Of a DNA stretch of 64,000 nt, positions 45,481-54,257 are shown one piece after another. The notes beneath the pieces are model-generated. The model saw only the letters and a program-made list of their open reading frames with translations. It searched no databases and was not told the DNA's origin. Numbering within the stretch: the stretch's first letter is position 1; each line of letters opens with the position of its first letter. Where the stretch lies: positions 1-64,000 of the forward strand of contig PKRE01000010.1 of assembly GCA_017577615.1 (NCBI GenBank), read 5' to 3'. Position numbers and translations under genes: made by a program. This DNA comes from Gammaproteobacteria bacterium (GTDB lineage: Bacteria; Pseudomonadota; Gammaproteobacteria; Steroidobacterales; Steroidobacteraceae).

Positions 45481-46383
45481 TCAATCGTCCCACAGCCGTG
45501 CCGCGCCGCGGACTCCCGAGGAGTCGCCCCATTTTGCCGGCACGATTCGCGCTTCCCAGGTGTCGGAGAACACATACGTGCGAATCTGCTCGGGCAGACG
45601 CTCATAAAGCTCTGCAACATTTGACAACCCCCCGCCCAGCACGATCGTGTCCGGATCGACGACGTTACAAATGATGGCAAGGCCGCGGGCGAGCCTGTGC
45701 ACATAGCGATCGAGCGCCGCGCGCGCCTGCGGCTCGCCCGCGCGTGCATCGCGCACGATCGTCTCACCATCGAGCGTTCGACCTGTCGCACGCGCGTAAT
45801 CGCGCTGCAAGCCCGTGCCGGAGATCCATGTCTCGAGACACCCGCGTTGACCGCACCAGCAAGGAGCCGTTTCGAGCTCCTCATGCGTTGGCCATGGCAG
45901 GGGAATGTGCCCCCATTCTCCGGCAATGCCGTTGGCGCCCTCCACGAGTCGGCCGTTGACGACAAGTCCGCCACCGCAGCCGGTACCGAGGATCACCGCA
46001 AAGGCAACCGTTGCTCCAGCGGCCGCACCGTCCACCACTTCCGAAAGTGCCAAGCAATTCGCATCGTTGGCGAGCCTGACCTCTCGGCCGAGCGCGACGC
46101 TCAAGTCGTTGCGGAAGTCGCGGCCGTTCAAGTACACCGAGTTCGCGTTCCGCATCGTTCCGGATCGCGGCGAGACCGAGCCCGGTGTGCCCACTCCAAT
46201 CGTGCCCCGTGCGCCTACTTGTCGCTCAACGGCCGCAACCAGGTCGCACACGGTGCGCACGGCCGCGTCGTAGTTGCCGGGATTCGGCGCACGGATACGC
46301 GCGAGAAATTGGCCCTGGCGATCGAGGGCAGCCGCTTCAATCTTGGTGCCCCCGAAATCGACGCCGATTCGGATGGGAGACAT
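45481..46383 (-). CDS. mak: ROK-family fructokinase, Mak type
   Basis: The ATG at 46383 gives 300 residues. Phosphate loop GVDFGGTKIE (7-16), catalytic Asp107 in LANDANCLALSE, GTGCGGGLV at 132-140, and the zinc-binding ROK signature with H159 (GEWGHIPL) and CWCGQRGC (C175, C177, C182). Across its length it closely resembles E. coli Mak, which phosphorylates fructose and mannose. Followed after about 110 bases by the AGE-family gene, it gives a short mannose-to-fructose-6-phosphate route. The longer upstream frame is repeat DNA and is not coding. Confidence 0.92.
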   Translation of the reverse strand: MSPIRIGVDFGGTKIEAAALDRQGQFLARIRAPNPGNYDAAVRTVCDLVAAVERQVGARGTIGVGTPGSVSPRSGTMRNANSVYLNGRDFRNDLSVALGREVRLANDANCLALSEVVDGAAAGATVAFAVILGTGCGGGLVVNGRLVEGANGIAGEWGHIPLPWPTHEELETAPCWCGQRGCLETWISGTGLQRDYARATGRTLDGETIVRDARAGEPQARAALDRYVHRLARGLAIICNVVDPDTIVLGGGLSNVAELYERLPEQIRTYVFSDTWEARIVPAKWGDSSGVRGAARLWDD

Positions 46384-46490
46384 GTCAGCGCGCCCTTCTG
46401 AGCCGGCGCGCATCTCGCGAATTTCGACGGAGCTCATGTCTGCTGATGTGCCAATTGCTGACCAAGCCGAGGCTCGTGGTACGCCGTCAC

Positions 46491-46530
46491 CCGGCCCCAG
46501 CCCCGACTCTAAATTAAGAATAGGGAGAAA
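46491..46530. repeat. G-rich heptamer-type element, inverted
   Basis: CCGGCCCCAGCCCCGACTCT and AAGAATAGGGAGAAA: the same two halves in the opposite orientation, upstream of mak. Confidence 0.55.
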
Positions 46531-46596
46531 CATGGCATCAAGGCATATTGCCGTAGACTCGCTCAGTGACTCGAAGGCTCCTTCCGCGACGACACG

Positions 46597-47580
46597 ATGA
46601 TGCGACTCCGTAAGCTCGCCCCAGTCTTCGGTCTCATCGTTCTCGCGATCATCGGGGCAGTGCTATGGGAGCGACTGCGCGCGATCCAGCTCAGCGAGAT
46701 CGTGGCACAGATTCGTTCGCTTCCGCGCACTTCCGTGCTGGGCGCGCTTGCGTGCTCGATCTGCGCCTATCTCTTGGCGGGGCTCTACGAAGGAATCGCA
46801 CTCGAACGCATCAGCGGTCAACGACGCCGCTGGTATGCGTTGCGCACGACCTTGATCGCCAACCCGATCGGACGCAGTGTCGGTGCCGCGCTCCTGAGCG
46901 GAGGCGCACTGCGTTATCGGTTGTACGCCGCGATCGGATTGAGCGCCAAGCAAGTCGGCGCGCTCATCGTCTTGATGTCGATGCCGTACGTTCTTGGCGT
47001 CGGCTGGTTGATCGACCTCTCGCTCCTTTTCAATGCCGAGCAAGCGAGCAATGCGCTGCGTCTCGGCACGACGACCATCATGGTGCTCGCGGTGCTCGGC
47101 TTGCTGAAGGATGTTGGCTGGCTGGTGTTCGTGAAGCTGCGCCGGCAACCGATCACGATCGCGGGGCAGCAGATCCGCATCCCTTCCTTGCGACATACAT
47201 TCCTGCAAGTCGGGCTCGGCGTGGCACAGATCCTGTGTAACACGGGGATCTTGTATCTGGTGATGCCGCCCGAGCTCGACATGAGCTGGCCCGCCTTCAT
47301 TGCCATCTATTGCATCGCGTTCGTTGCAGGACAGATCAGCAACGTGCCCGCTGGGCTCGGCGTACTGGAAGCCGCGCTCATGTTGATGTTGCCTCATGTG
47401 CCGCCGGCGAAGCTGCTCGGCGCGGTGGTGGTGTATCGCGCGTTGTTCGAAGTCTTACCGCTGCTGGTGGCCATCGCACTTTGGGGTGGCTACGAAGCGG
47501 CACGTTTGCAGGCGCGCATCGTGACGCGCGACAGCTCGACCACGAGCGCTTCAACGCAGCGCAACCGCCGGCTTGAGTGA
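46597..47580 (+). CDS. UPF0104/LPG-synthase-like membrane protein
   Basis: A 327-residue protein with about eight transmembrane helices. NPIGRSVGAALLSGGALRYRLY, GQISNVPAGLGVLEAALM and VVYRALFEVLPLLVAI are typical of the UPF0104 family, related to the membrane flippase part of lysylphosphatidylglycerol synthase MprF. No synthase domain is attached. It is probably involved in lipid translocation or envelope assembly, by inference. Its last 30 bases overlap the convergent DUF2236 gene. Confidence 0.85.
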   Translation: MMRLRKLAPVFGLIVLAIIGAVLWERLRAIQLSEIVAQIRSLPRTSVLGALACSICAYLLAGLYEGIALERISGQRRRWYALRTTLIANPIGRSVGAALLSGGALRYRLYAAIGLSAKQVGALIVLMSMPYVLGVGWLIDLSLLFNAEQASNALRLGTTTIMVLAVLGLLKDVGWLVFVKLRRQPITIAGQQIRIPSLRHTFLQVGLGVAQILCNTGILYLVMPPELDMSWPAFIAIYCIAFVAGQISNVPAGLGVLEAALMLMLPHVPPAKLLGAVVVYRALFEVLPLLVAIALWGGYEAARLQARIVTRDSSTTSASTQRNRRLE

Positions 47581-48324
47581 ATCGATCCGACTCCAGAAGG
47601 CACGCGGAATGAGCACACGCTGCACTGGAGCCTGCCAGCCGAGACGCGCTGCCCACGCATAGCCTGCAACGAGCGGCAGGACCCATGCCGGTCTTGGCTT
47701 CAGCCCCAAGAGCTCGCGCACGCGTTGCGGAACGAGCACAGCCTGAAGCTCCAGTAACAGCCGATAGCGCCAGGGACCGAGCTGGTGCCGATAACGATCG
47801 TACAGGCGCTTGGTGTACTCGCTGTAGACAAGGTCGCGTGCAAGATGCGCGGCGCGCTCGATTCGCCACTGCGCCGCCGCTCGCGGCAAGTCCGCGATGC
47901 CGAGCCCCTGTCCCACGCGCACAAACCCCGCATAGAGCTCCAGCTCTTGCCGGTCGTGCATCCGCCCGTACATGAGCTCGTACGCCCGCTGCGAGTAATC
48001 GACGAGCATGTAGAGCACGTCGCGGTAGGCCCAGTCGGGGATGCGCTCGCCGCGCGCCTGCTCGACAGCCTCGTGAACGGCGCGAATTCGCACCAGCGTC
48101 TCTTGTGCATCGGGCTCGTTCGCGAAAACGATCCGCTGCGCATAACGGACCGTCGAGAACAATCGTCCGAGCGGATCTTGCGGTAGTCGATTGGTGAAGA
48201 ACAACCAGTCGACCGCCTTATTGAGGGCGAACTCCGCCGCGCTGCCCGCAAAGATCAGCAGGACGAGGTCGGGATCGCCCCAGATTCGGCGCACGGTCGA
48301 GTGCGGCTCGATGAACGGTTTCAT
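47551..48324 (-). CDS. DUF2236 (MpaB-like) family protein
   Basis: The ATG at 48324 gives 257 residues. RRIWGDPDLVLLIFAGSAAE, NRLPQDPLGRLFSTVRYAQRIVF, IRAVHEAVE and YRDVLYMLVDY match the oxygenase-like DUF2236 family, whose fungal member MpaB and bacterial rubber oxygenase Lcp use haem for oxidative cleavage. Conserved His and Arg are present, but the substrate is unknown. Its 3' end overlaps the end of the UPF0104 gene by 30 bases. Confidence 0.8.
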   Translation of the reverse strand: MKPFIEPHSTVRRIWGDPDLVLLIFAGSAAEFALNKAVDWLFFTNRLPQDPLGRLFSTVRYAQRIVFANEPDAQETLVRIRAVHEAVEQARGERIPDWAYRDVLYMLVDYSQRAYELMYGRMHDRQELELYAGFVRVGQGLGIADLPRAAAQWRIERAAHLARDLVYSEYTKRLYDRYRHQLGPWRYRLLLELQAVLVPQRVRELLGLKPRPAWVLPLVAGYAWAARLGWQAPVQRVLIPRAFWSRIDSLKPAVALR

Positions 48325-48480
48325 AACAATAAAACGGGGCAACTCCCATCGCGGTTGCGCTCCGGCGCGCGCCGCGACGCCAGCCGCAGACGCGGGCACG
48401 CGACCTTCGGTATTCTGTTGCGCCTGCGCGGGCGACCGCCCAGCGCATGACGGCAAGTTCCATGTCGATCCGGAGCCAGA

Positions 48481-49785
48481 ATGCTCATGACTCAGGCCTG
48501 TTCCTTCAGAGTCTTCTTGCCCTGCATGGTTCTATTGGGTGTCTTGTCGGGTTGCACCCGAGCATCGGAGCCCGAGCCGCAGACAGCCGCCACCGAGACA
48601 CCGCTCGGCAGCGTTCAGACCGGGGAATATCCAAACTTGTTTGCCGAGGCGGGCTACGATGAGGCTGAGATCGATGCGAAAGTAGAAGCGGCATTCAAGC
48701 AGCTCTTTGAGGGGGATCCCGAGAACGAAGCCCTCTACTATCCCGCGGGAACGAACGAGAACGGTCCGCTCGCGTACATCTATGACGTCAACAATGAGGA
48801 CGTGCGCTCCGAAGGCATGTCGTACGGCATGATGATTGCCGTGCAGATGAACGATCGGGAGAAGTTCGACGCGATCTGGAATTGGGCGAAGACGTACATG
48901 TATCAATCGCGGCCGGAACATCCAGCGCGAGGGTTCTTCGCCTGGTCGGTCAAACCGAACGGTCAAGCGATCGACGAGATGCCAGCACCGGACGGCGAAG
49001 AATACTTCGTGATGGCGCTGTACTTCGCCGCCGCGCGTTGGGGCACTGGCGAAGGCATCTACAACTACAAGGCAGAAGCCGACCGCCTGCTCACCGACAT
49101 GGTCCATCGCGAGCCGATCACCGGCCTCACCAAGCGTGGCGCCATGACCGCGGAAAGCCTGTTCGATAGACAAAGAAGAATGGTGCGCTTCACGCCGGAT
49201 GTCGTGAACAAGGACCGTACCGATCCGTCCTACCACTTGCCCGCTTTCTACGAGCTATGGGCCCGCGTCGGCCCGATAGCGGATCGAACGTTCTGGGCGG
49301 AAGCCGCACAAGTGAGCCGCGACTACCTGTACAAGGCAGCCCATCCGCGCACAGCGCTGACGCCCGATTACAGCCACTTCGACGGCACCCCGTGGGCGGC
49401 TCCCTGGCGCCGCGAATCGGTCGATTTCCGCCACGACGCATGGCGCTCAGCAATGAACTGGTCCGTGGATTGGTCCTGGTGGCGCAAAGATCCTCGCCAA
49501 GTCGACCTCAGCACTCGCCTACAAGCATTTTTCGCTTCGCAGGGGCTCGACGACTACGCGAGCTTGTATACCCTCGACGGACAGCCTTTGGGCGGCGGGC
49601 ACGCGCCTGGCCTCGTCGCGATGAATGCGACGGCAAGCCTCGCATCCGACCATCCGCTCAGACTCGAATTCGTCAAAGCCTTGTGGGAGCAACCGATTCC
49701 CACCGGCCGCTACCGCTACTACGACGGCATGCTGTACATGCTGGGCCTGCTACATTGCAGCGGAAAGTTTCGTGCATGGATGTAG
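48481..49785 (+). CDS. Glycoside hydrolase family 8 lipoprotein (exo-oligoxylanase-like)
   Basis: 434 residues with a lipoprotein signal (lipobox LSGC), then an (alpha/alpha)6 GH8 barrel. The catalytic acid Glu lies in RSEGMSYGMM, a conserved Asp in PAPDGEEYFVMAL, and the base Asp in VDFRHDAWRSAMNW. The layout resembles Rex, the reducing-end xylose-releasing exo-oligoxylanase, more than endo-acting GH8 cellulases. It would trim xylo-oligosaccharides in the periplasm or on the outer membrane. It is divergent from the DUF2236 gene and ends at a G-rich repeat. Confidence 0.9.
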   Translation: MLMTQACSFRVFLPCMVLLGVLSGCTRASEPEPQTAATETPLGSVQTGEYPNLFAEAGYDEAEIDAKVEAAFKQLFEGDPENEALYYPAGTNENGPLAYIYDVNNEDVRSEGMSYGMMIAVQMNDREKFDAIWNWAKTYMYQSRPEHPARGFFAWSVKPNGQAIDEMPAPDGEEYFVMALYFAAARWGTGEGIYNYKAEADRLLTDMVHREPITGLTKRGAMTAESLFDRQRRMVRFTPDVVNKDRTDPSYHLPAFYELWARVGPIADRTFWAEAAQVSRDYLYKAAHPRTALTPDYSHFDGTPWAAPWRRESVDFRHDAWRSAMNWSVDWSWWRKDPRQVDLSTRLQAFFASQGLDDYASLYTLDGQPLGGGHAPGLVAMNATASLASDHPLRLEFVKALWEQPIPTGRYRYYDGMLYMLGLLHCSGKFRAWM

Positions 49786-49789
49786 CAGC

Positions 49790-49875
49790 CAGGGGCTCGG
49801 GGCTGTGGCAAGGGATGCCGTGGCGTAGGAACGCGCCCCATGAGGGACGCACGTCCCGAGCCCCCGGCCTCCAGC
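49790..49875. repeat. G-rich heptamer-type element
   Basis: CAGGGGCTCGGGGCTGTGGC then GCGCCCCATGAGGGACGCACGTCCCGAGCCCCC: G-rich and C-rich halves can pair. It lies between convergent GH8 and the GMC small-subunit gene. Confidence 0.6.
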
Positions 49876-49882
49876 CGAGCGA

Positions 49883-50515
49883 TCAGAACACGGTCACCGT
49901 TTCCTCCGCCCAAGCCTTGCCGTTTCCCGCTTCGGAAACTGGGATGCAACTGCGATAGCGTCCCGGCACAGCGACGTACTGAAGCACTTGTGTCGCGCCC
50001 ACCTCAGACGTGAAGAATCCGAGCATGGCGAGCTCCTTCGTCATGAGGATGAACGGGCGCCGGTTGCGCCGACCCGGGGACGTGTCTGCGCGCATTTCCA
50101 GCAACGCCGCGGTATGGGCTGCGCGCACGAGCGCTTCCTGCTGTGCCGAGTCGAGCTCCACGAACGGCTTGCCATGCACGTTCTTGGCGTGCGCAGCGAA
50201 TGCTTCGAGGCCCGTCAGATAACGTTCCTGATCCTTCTTCGGGTAGGTATCCCGCAGCATGATGTCGATGAACGCGGGGACGCCGACATCCTTCGCGCCC
50301 GGCGTGTCGGTACGCGGAATCATGATGTCGACCACGTCCGACACCAGCGCCGCTTGAGCGTCGCTCAAGAACGTCGGCTTCCAGCCAGGCCCCGGATCCT
50401 TTGCCGAACAGCCCTGCAAGACACCGAGCATGGCCGGCGTGGAGATCGCGCCACCCATGAGATAGGCGACACGCTTCAGTAACTCTCGTCGATCCAATGT
50501 GGAGTGCGTGTTCAT
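49883..50515 (-). CDS. Gluconate 2-dehydrogenase subunit 3 family protein (Tat signal)
   Basis: 210 residues. The N-terminus DRRELLKRVAYLMGG is a twin-arginine signal; a following LQGCS could be a lipobox. The body is the gluconate-2-dehydrogenase subunit-3 (PF13618) type, the small subunit of membrane-linked GMC dehydrogenases, which also carries the flavin subunit through the Tat system. Its start overlaps the stop of the GMC gene (ATGA), so the two are made together. Confidence 0.9.
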   Translation of the reverse strand: MNTHSTLDRRELLKRVAYLMGGAISTPAMLGVLQGCSAKDPGPGWKPTFLSDAQAALVSDVVDIMIPRTDTPGAKDVGVPAFIDIMLRDTYPKKDQERYLTGLEAFAAHAKNVHGKPFVELDSAQQEALVRAAHTAALLEMRADTSPGRRNRRPFILMTKELAMLGFFTSEVGATQVLQYVAVPGRYRSCIPVSEAGNGKAWAEETVTVF

Positions 50516-52194
50516 AGGTTACGTCGCTTGAGCTCTTCTACGGCATAGTTCGCCGCCCGCGCGGTGATCGCCATGTAGGTCAGCGAGGGATTCACGCAGG
50601 AAGCGGATGTCATGCACGAGCCGTCCGTCACAAAGACGTTCTTGCAAGCGTGCACTTGATTCCACTTGTTGAGCACGGAGGTCTTCGGATCGTGTCCCAT
50701 ACGGGCCGTGCCCATCTCGTGAATACCGAGGCCGACACCGATCTCGTCATCGTAGGTGCGCACATTCTTGAAGCCGGCGGCCTCGAGCATCTCAGCCGCA
50801 TCGTTCGCCATGTCCCTGCGCATCTTGCGTTCGTTGTCCTTGAGCTCGGCATCGAAAACGAGCAAGGGCAAACCCCACTTGTCTCGGCGAGTGCGATCGA
50901 GCGTGACGCGATTCTCATGGTACGGCAACATCTCGCCGAAACCGCCGAGGCTGATGTGCCACGGTCCAGCTTCGGCTGCGCGTGCCTTGAGATCGGCGCC
51001 GAGCGCTTCTTGCTCGAGCAACGCGGTCCACCCGAGCCGCACTGCACCGCCTTGGTAGCCGAACCCGCGCAGGTAATCGCGACGGTCGTCACCAATGTTC
51101 CGGTAACGCGCAATGTAGATACCGTTCGGCCGGCGTCCGAAGTAGTACTTGTCCTCGAAGCCTTCGACGTCCGCGCTGGCACCGACCGACAGATGATGGT
51201 CCATGATGTTGCAGCCAAGCTCGCCGCTGTCGTTGCCGAACCCGTTGGGAAAGCGATTCGACACCGAGTTGAGCATGATGAACGTCGAGCCGAAAGTCGA
51301 CGCGCACAGGAAAATGACCCTGGCAAAAAACTCGTGATGCTGGTGGGTTTCGGCATCGATGACCCGCACGCCCGTAGCACGATTCTTCTTTTCGTCGTAG
51401 ATCAGCTCGTAGACGATCGAGTTCGGTCGCAACGTGAGATTGCCGGTCTTTTCCGCGGCGGGCAGCGTGCTCGAATTACTGCTGAAATAGGCACCGTACG
51501 GGCAACCGCGCATGCAGCGGTTGCGGTATTGGCAGACGCCGCGGTGCGGACTGTGCTCGAGAGGCGCCGTAAGATTCGCGACACGCCCAATGGTGAGCGT
51601 GCGATTGAACTTCTCCTTCAGCACTTGCCTGAGGTGCACTTCGACGCAGTTGAGCTCCATCGGCGGCAGGAACTTGCCGTCCGGCAGCTGCGGCAAGCCT
51701 TCTGCCTGCCCGCTCACTCCGATGAAGGATTCGACATAGTCGTACCAGGGCGCCAGGTCCTCATAGCGAATGGGCCAGTCGATCCCAATGCCCTCTTTCG
51801 CATTGGCCTCGAAATCCATCGGACTCCAGCGATAGCTCTGCCGGCCCCACATCAATGAGCGTCCGCCAACGTGATAGCCGCGCATCCAGTCGAAACGCTT
51901 GATTTCTATGTATGGATGATCGATGTCGTCGACGAACCAATGCTTGGTTGTCTGCGTGATCGTATAGCCCGTTCGCGCTTGGACGCCCTGCCGCTCGAGA
52001 TCCCGCTGAGTAGGACGACCGCCGTATTCCAGCTCCCAGGGATCCAAGGTCGCGGTCGGGTACTCTCCGTGCTTCACCATCCGACCACGTTCCAGCACCA
52101 GTGTCTTCAGCCCCTTCTCCGTGAGCTCCTTCGCTGCCCAGCCACCGCTCACACCGGAGCCGACAACGATTGCATCGTAGGTATGGTTATCCAT
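50512..52194 (-). CDS. GMC-family FAD sugar dehydrogenase, large subunit
   Basis: The ATG at 52194 follows AGGGGGT and gives 560 residues with no signal peptide. FAD-binding VVGSGVSGGWAAKEL near 10, VLERG, GGRSLMWGRQSYRW, and the C-terminal HEMGTARMG..NPSLTYMAITARAA with the catalytic His/Asn pair. A Cys cluster CQYRNRCMRGC (C-x5-C-x3-C) resembles iron-sulphur-binding GMC dehydrogenases such as FAD-glucose and glucoside-3-dehydrogenases. With the Tat-exported small subunit it would oxidise a sugar in the periplasm and pass electrons to a cytochrome not encoded next to it. Confidence 0.9.
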   Translation of the reverse strand: MDNHTYDAIVVGSGVSGGWAAKELTEKGLKTLVLERGRMVKHGEYPTATLDPWELEYGGRPTQRDLERQGVQARTGYTITQTTKHWFVDDIDHPYIEIKRFDWMRGYHVGGRSLMWGRQSYRWSPMDFEANAKEGIGIDWPIRYEDLAPWYDYVESFIGVSGQAEGLPQLPDGKFLPPMELNCVEVHLRQVLKEKFNRTLTIGRVANLTAPLEHSPHRGVCQYRNRCMRGCPYGAYFSSNSSTLPAAEKTGNLTLRPNSIVYELIYDEKKNRATGVRVIDAETHQHHEFFARVIFLCASTFGSTFIMLNSVSNRFPNGFGNDSGELGCNIMDHHLSVGASADVEGFEDKYYFGRRPNGIYIARYRNIGDDRRDYLRGFGYQGGAVRLGWTALLEQEALGADLKARAAEAGPWHISLGGFGEMLPYHENRVTLDRTRRDKWGLPLLVFDAELKDNERKMRRDMANDAAEMLEAAGFKNVRTYDDEIGVGLGIHEMGTARMGHDPKTSVLNKWNQVHACKNVFVTDGSCMTSASCVNPSLTYMAITARAANYAVEELKRRNL

Positions 52195-52342
52195 TGCACC
52201 CCCTGATGTTTTTGACCCGCGAATGTACCCTGAAAAGACGCGGAAGTGGTATCTATGAGGGGCACTGACGTCGCACTCTCGCCAGAAATGCGACTCGCTC
52301 ACGGTGGCGACGTGAGTAGACGGAGCAACGAACGATCGTAAC

Positions 52343-52365
52343 GGGGGTGGGGCTTGGGGCTCGGG
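52343..52365 (+). repeat. G-rich heptamer-type element with G-quadruplex motif
   Basis: GGGGG-T-GGGG-CTT-GGGG-CTC-GGG, four G-runs with loops of one to three bases, in the gap between the GMC gene start and the Usp stop. Confidence 0.7.
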
Positions 52366-52429
52366 CTTACGACATGCCGAGGGAATAGGATGCTTCGGCC
52401 GCCGTGGTATAGCGCGGCCGCCCGCGGGG

Positions 52430-53353
52430 CTACTGCGCCGCCGGCGACTTCACGATCAACACATCACACGGCAACTTGTCTAGCACGCGTTCAGCCGTGC
52501 TGCCGATGAAAATGCGCTCGAGGCCGGTGCGCGCAATGGCACCCATGACGACCAGATCGGCATCGAGCTCCGCTGCGCAGTCGGGTATCACGTCGGCCGC
52601 AACACCGAGCTCGAGATGGACTCGGGCACGGTCGATGCCATAGCGATCCGTCAGCTCATGCAGCTCCTTGCGCTTTTCGTGCTCTTCGTATTCGACGGTT
52701 TGCGGGGTAAGCGTATGCGCTATCGGCGCAGCCAGGTTTGCCGCCGCCGCTGCAATCGTCAGCGGGATGTAGGCATGCACGGCGTGCAGAGTGCCGTTGA
52801 GACCCTCGGCAAGCGTCCTGCCCCACTGCAGGATGCGGTGGTCGAGCTCAGCAGGTTTGTCGTTGAGATGTCCAGGATCGACGGCGCCGATGATCGTCGG
52901 CGTCGCGCTCCATGGCTTTCCTTTGGTGAACAGCAGCGGCCGCGGGCAATGGCGGATCAGATGCCAATCCGTGCTGGAAAAGAGCGTACGGCTCAATGTC
53001 GAGTGATGCTGCGCGTCTTTGATGATGAGATCGGCACTGGTATGAAGAGTGCGCTCGAGCAGACCGTCTGCCAATCGCTCGGCAAATCCAACCTCGGCAC
53101 GCACAGCGAGGCCGCGCTGCCGCATCGGCTCTGCCAACCCCTCCAAGAGCGGCATCAGATCCAGATCGATGGGCTGCGACGGATCCGCAGCACGCACTGC
53201 CAGCAAGCGCGTGGCGCGAGCCGCTTTGGTGTCGCAGATGTACAGCTCGATGCGTGCGCCGAATCTCTCGGCGAGCAGCTCCGCCTTGGCGAGCGAGGCA
53301 TGATCTGGCGCGTTTGGATCGATGATCACGAGGATCTCTTGCAAGGACTGCAT
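52430..53353 (-). CDS. uspE: Tandem-domain universal stress protein
   Basis: The ATG at 53353 has GGAGG upstream and gives 307 residues with two Usp domains (about 1-145 and 155-305), as in UspE. The second domain ends in VVMGAIARTGLERIFIGSTAERVLDKLPCDVLIVK, with the G-x2-G-x9-G(S/T) nucleotide motif; the first domain is degenerate. Usp proteins help survival in growth arrest and low oxygen. It is 40 bases downstream of the cytochrome gene on the same strand. Confidence 0.9.
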   Translation of the reverse strand: MQSLQEILVIIDPNAPDHASLAKAELLAERFGARIELYICDTKAARATRLLAVRAADPSQPIDLDLMPLLEGLAEPMRQRGLAVRAEVGFAERLADGLLERTLHTSADLIIKDAQHHSTLSRTLFSSTDWHLIRHCPRPLLFTKGKPWSATPTIIGAVDPGHLNDKPAELDHRILQWGRTLAEGLNGTLHAVHAYIPLTIAAAAANLAAPIAHTLTPQTVEYEEHEKRKELHELTDRYGIDRARVHLELGVAADVIPDCAAELDADLVVMGAIARTGLERIFIGSTAERVLDKLPCDVLIVKSPAAQ

Positions 53354-53393
53354 CTTTGGCCTCCAGAAATCTGCCCCTCGCCCTGTCCCTCGA

Positions 53394-54236
53394 CTAATCC
53401 CCGACGAAGCCGTCATCGCGCATGCGGGCGCGATCCCGGGTCGGTCCGCGCATGCGCGATAAATAGTCGGCCAGTCCTCTCATCTCGTCGCTGTCGAGGC
53501 TGTCCAAGAAAAGCATGAGCTCGGGCTCGGCGTTCCAACGGTGCCCGGACGCAAGCTGGCGTATTTGATGAAGCAAGTAAGGATAGTGCTGATTACGCAG
53601 CGACGGAATGAATCCCTCGTCGTCGCCGCGTGCATCCTCGCCGTGACACGAGGCACACCATTGCACATACGACGCCTCGCCGAGCGATACCCACTCGCCG
53701 CTGCCGGTTTGAGGCGCTACGGTGGGCTGCAACCCATTGAGGTATGCGGTGATGTCGGACCATTCCTGCGGATCGTCCACCTCGCGCTGCACGAGCGTGC
53801 GATGCATGTCGACGGACTGGCGCTGCAGCTCTGCGAAATCGGCCAGCTGCTTGATCAGGTAAGCGCGTCGCTGCCCAGCTAGCGCCGGCACGAGCCTGCT
53901 TGCATCCCCCGAGGCGTCCTTCCCATGGCAGGCAGCGCAGTGAGCGCGATAGAGCTTCGCGCCGCGGCGGACGTTCGGATCGAGCTCCAGCGTCGCTCGG
54001 ATCAGCTCGTCGACACGCTCCGGCGGCGATGCGCTCGTGCGCGTCGCAACGCCGCTCATCCCGAGCGCGACCACACAACAGAAGATCACCGCCCACCCAC
54101 TTCGCGTGCGGCGCGCGGCGTGCGGCGAGAAACTGGTGGCTGGATACGGGTGCAAAGGAGTGCCTCGACGACCTCTATCCGTAACCTTTAGGGCCTCTTC
54201 CGCGGCACGTAGCCCGTCACTCGTCGCTCCTCCCAC
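53394..54236 (-). CDS. Exported dihaem cytochrome c (c4-like)
   Basis: About 280 residues from GTG; a TTG at 54155 would give a tidier signal peptide ahead of WAVIFCCVVALGMSGVATRTSA. Two haem c sites, CAACH and CASCH, each lie in a class-I cytochrome fold with distal Met candidates, giving the two-domain layout of cytochrome c4. It would carry electrons in the periplasm to a terminal oxidase or from a dehydrogenase. It lies between a hybrid kinase gene and uspE in one transcription direction. Confidence 0.88.
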   Translation of the reverse strand: MGGATSDGLRAAEEALKVTDRGRRGTPLHPYPATSFSPHAARRTRSGWAVIFCCVVALGMSGVATRTSASPPERVDELIRATLELDPNVRRGAKLYRAHCAACHGKDASGDASRLVPALAGQRRAYLIKQLADFAELQRQSVDMHRTLVQREVDDPQEWSDITAYLNGLQPTVAPQTGSGEWVSLGEASYVQWCASCHGEDARGDDEGFIPSLRNQHYPYLLHQIRQLASGHRWNAEPELMLFLDSLDSDEMRGLADYLSRMRGPTRDRARMRDDGFVGD

Positions 54237-54257
54237 GAACCGAGTCCTCGCTCCACC

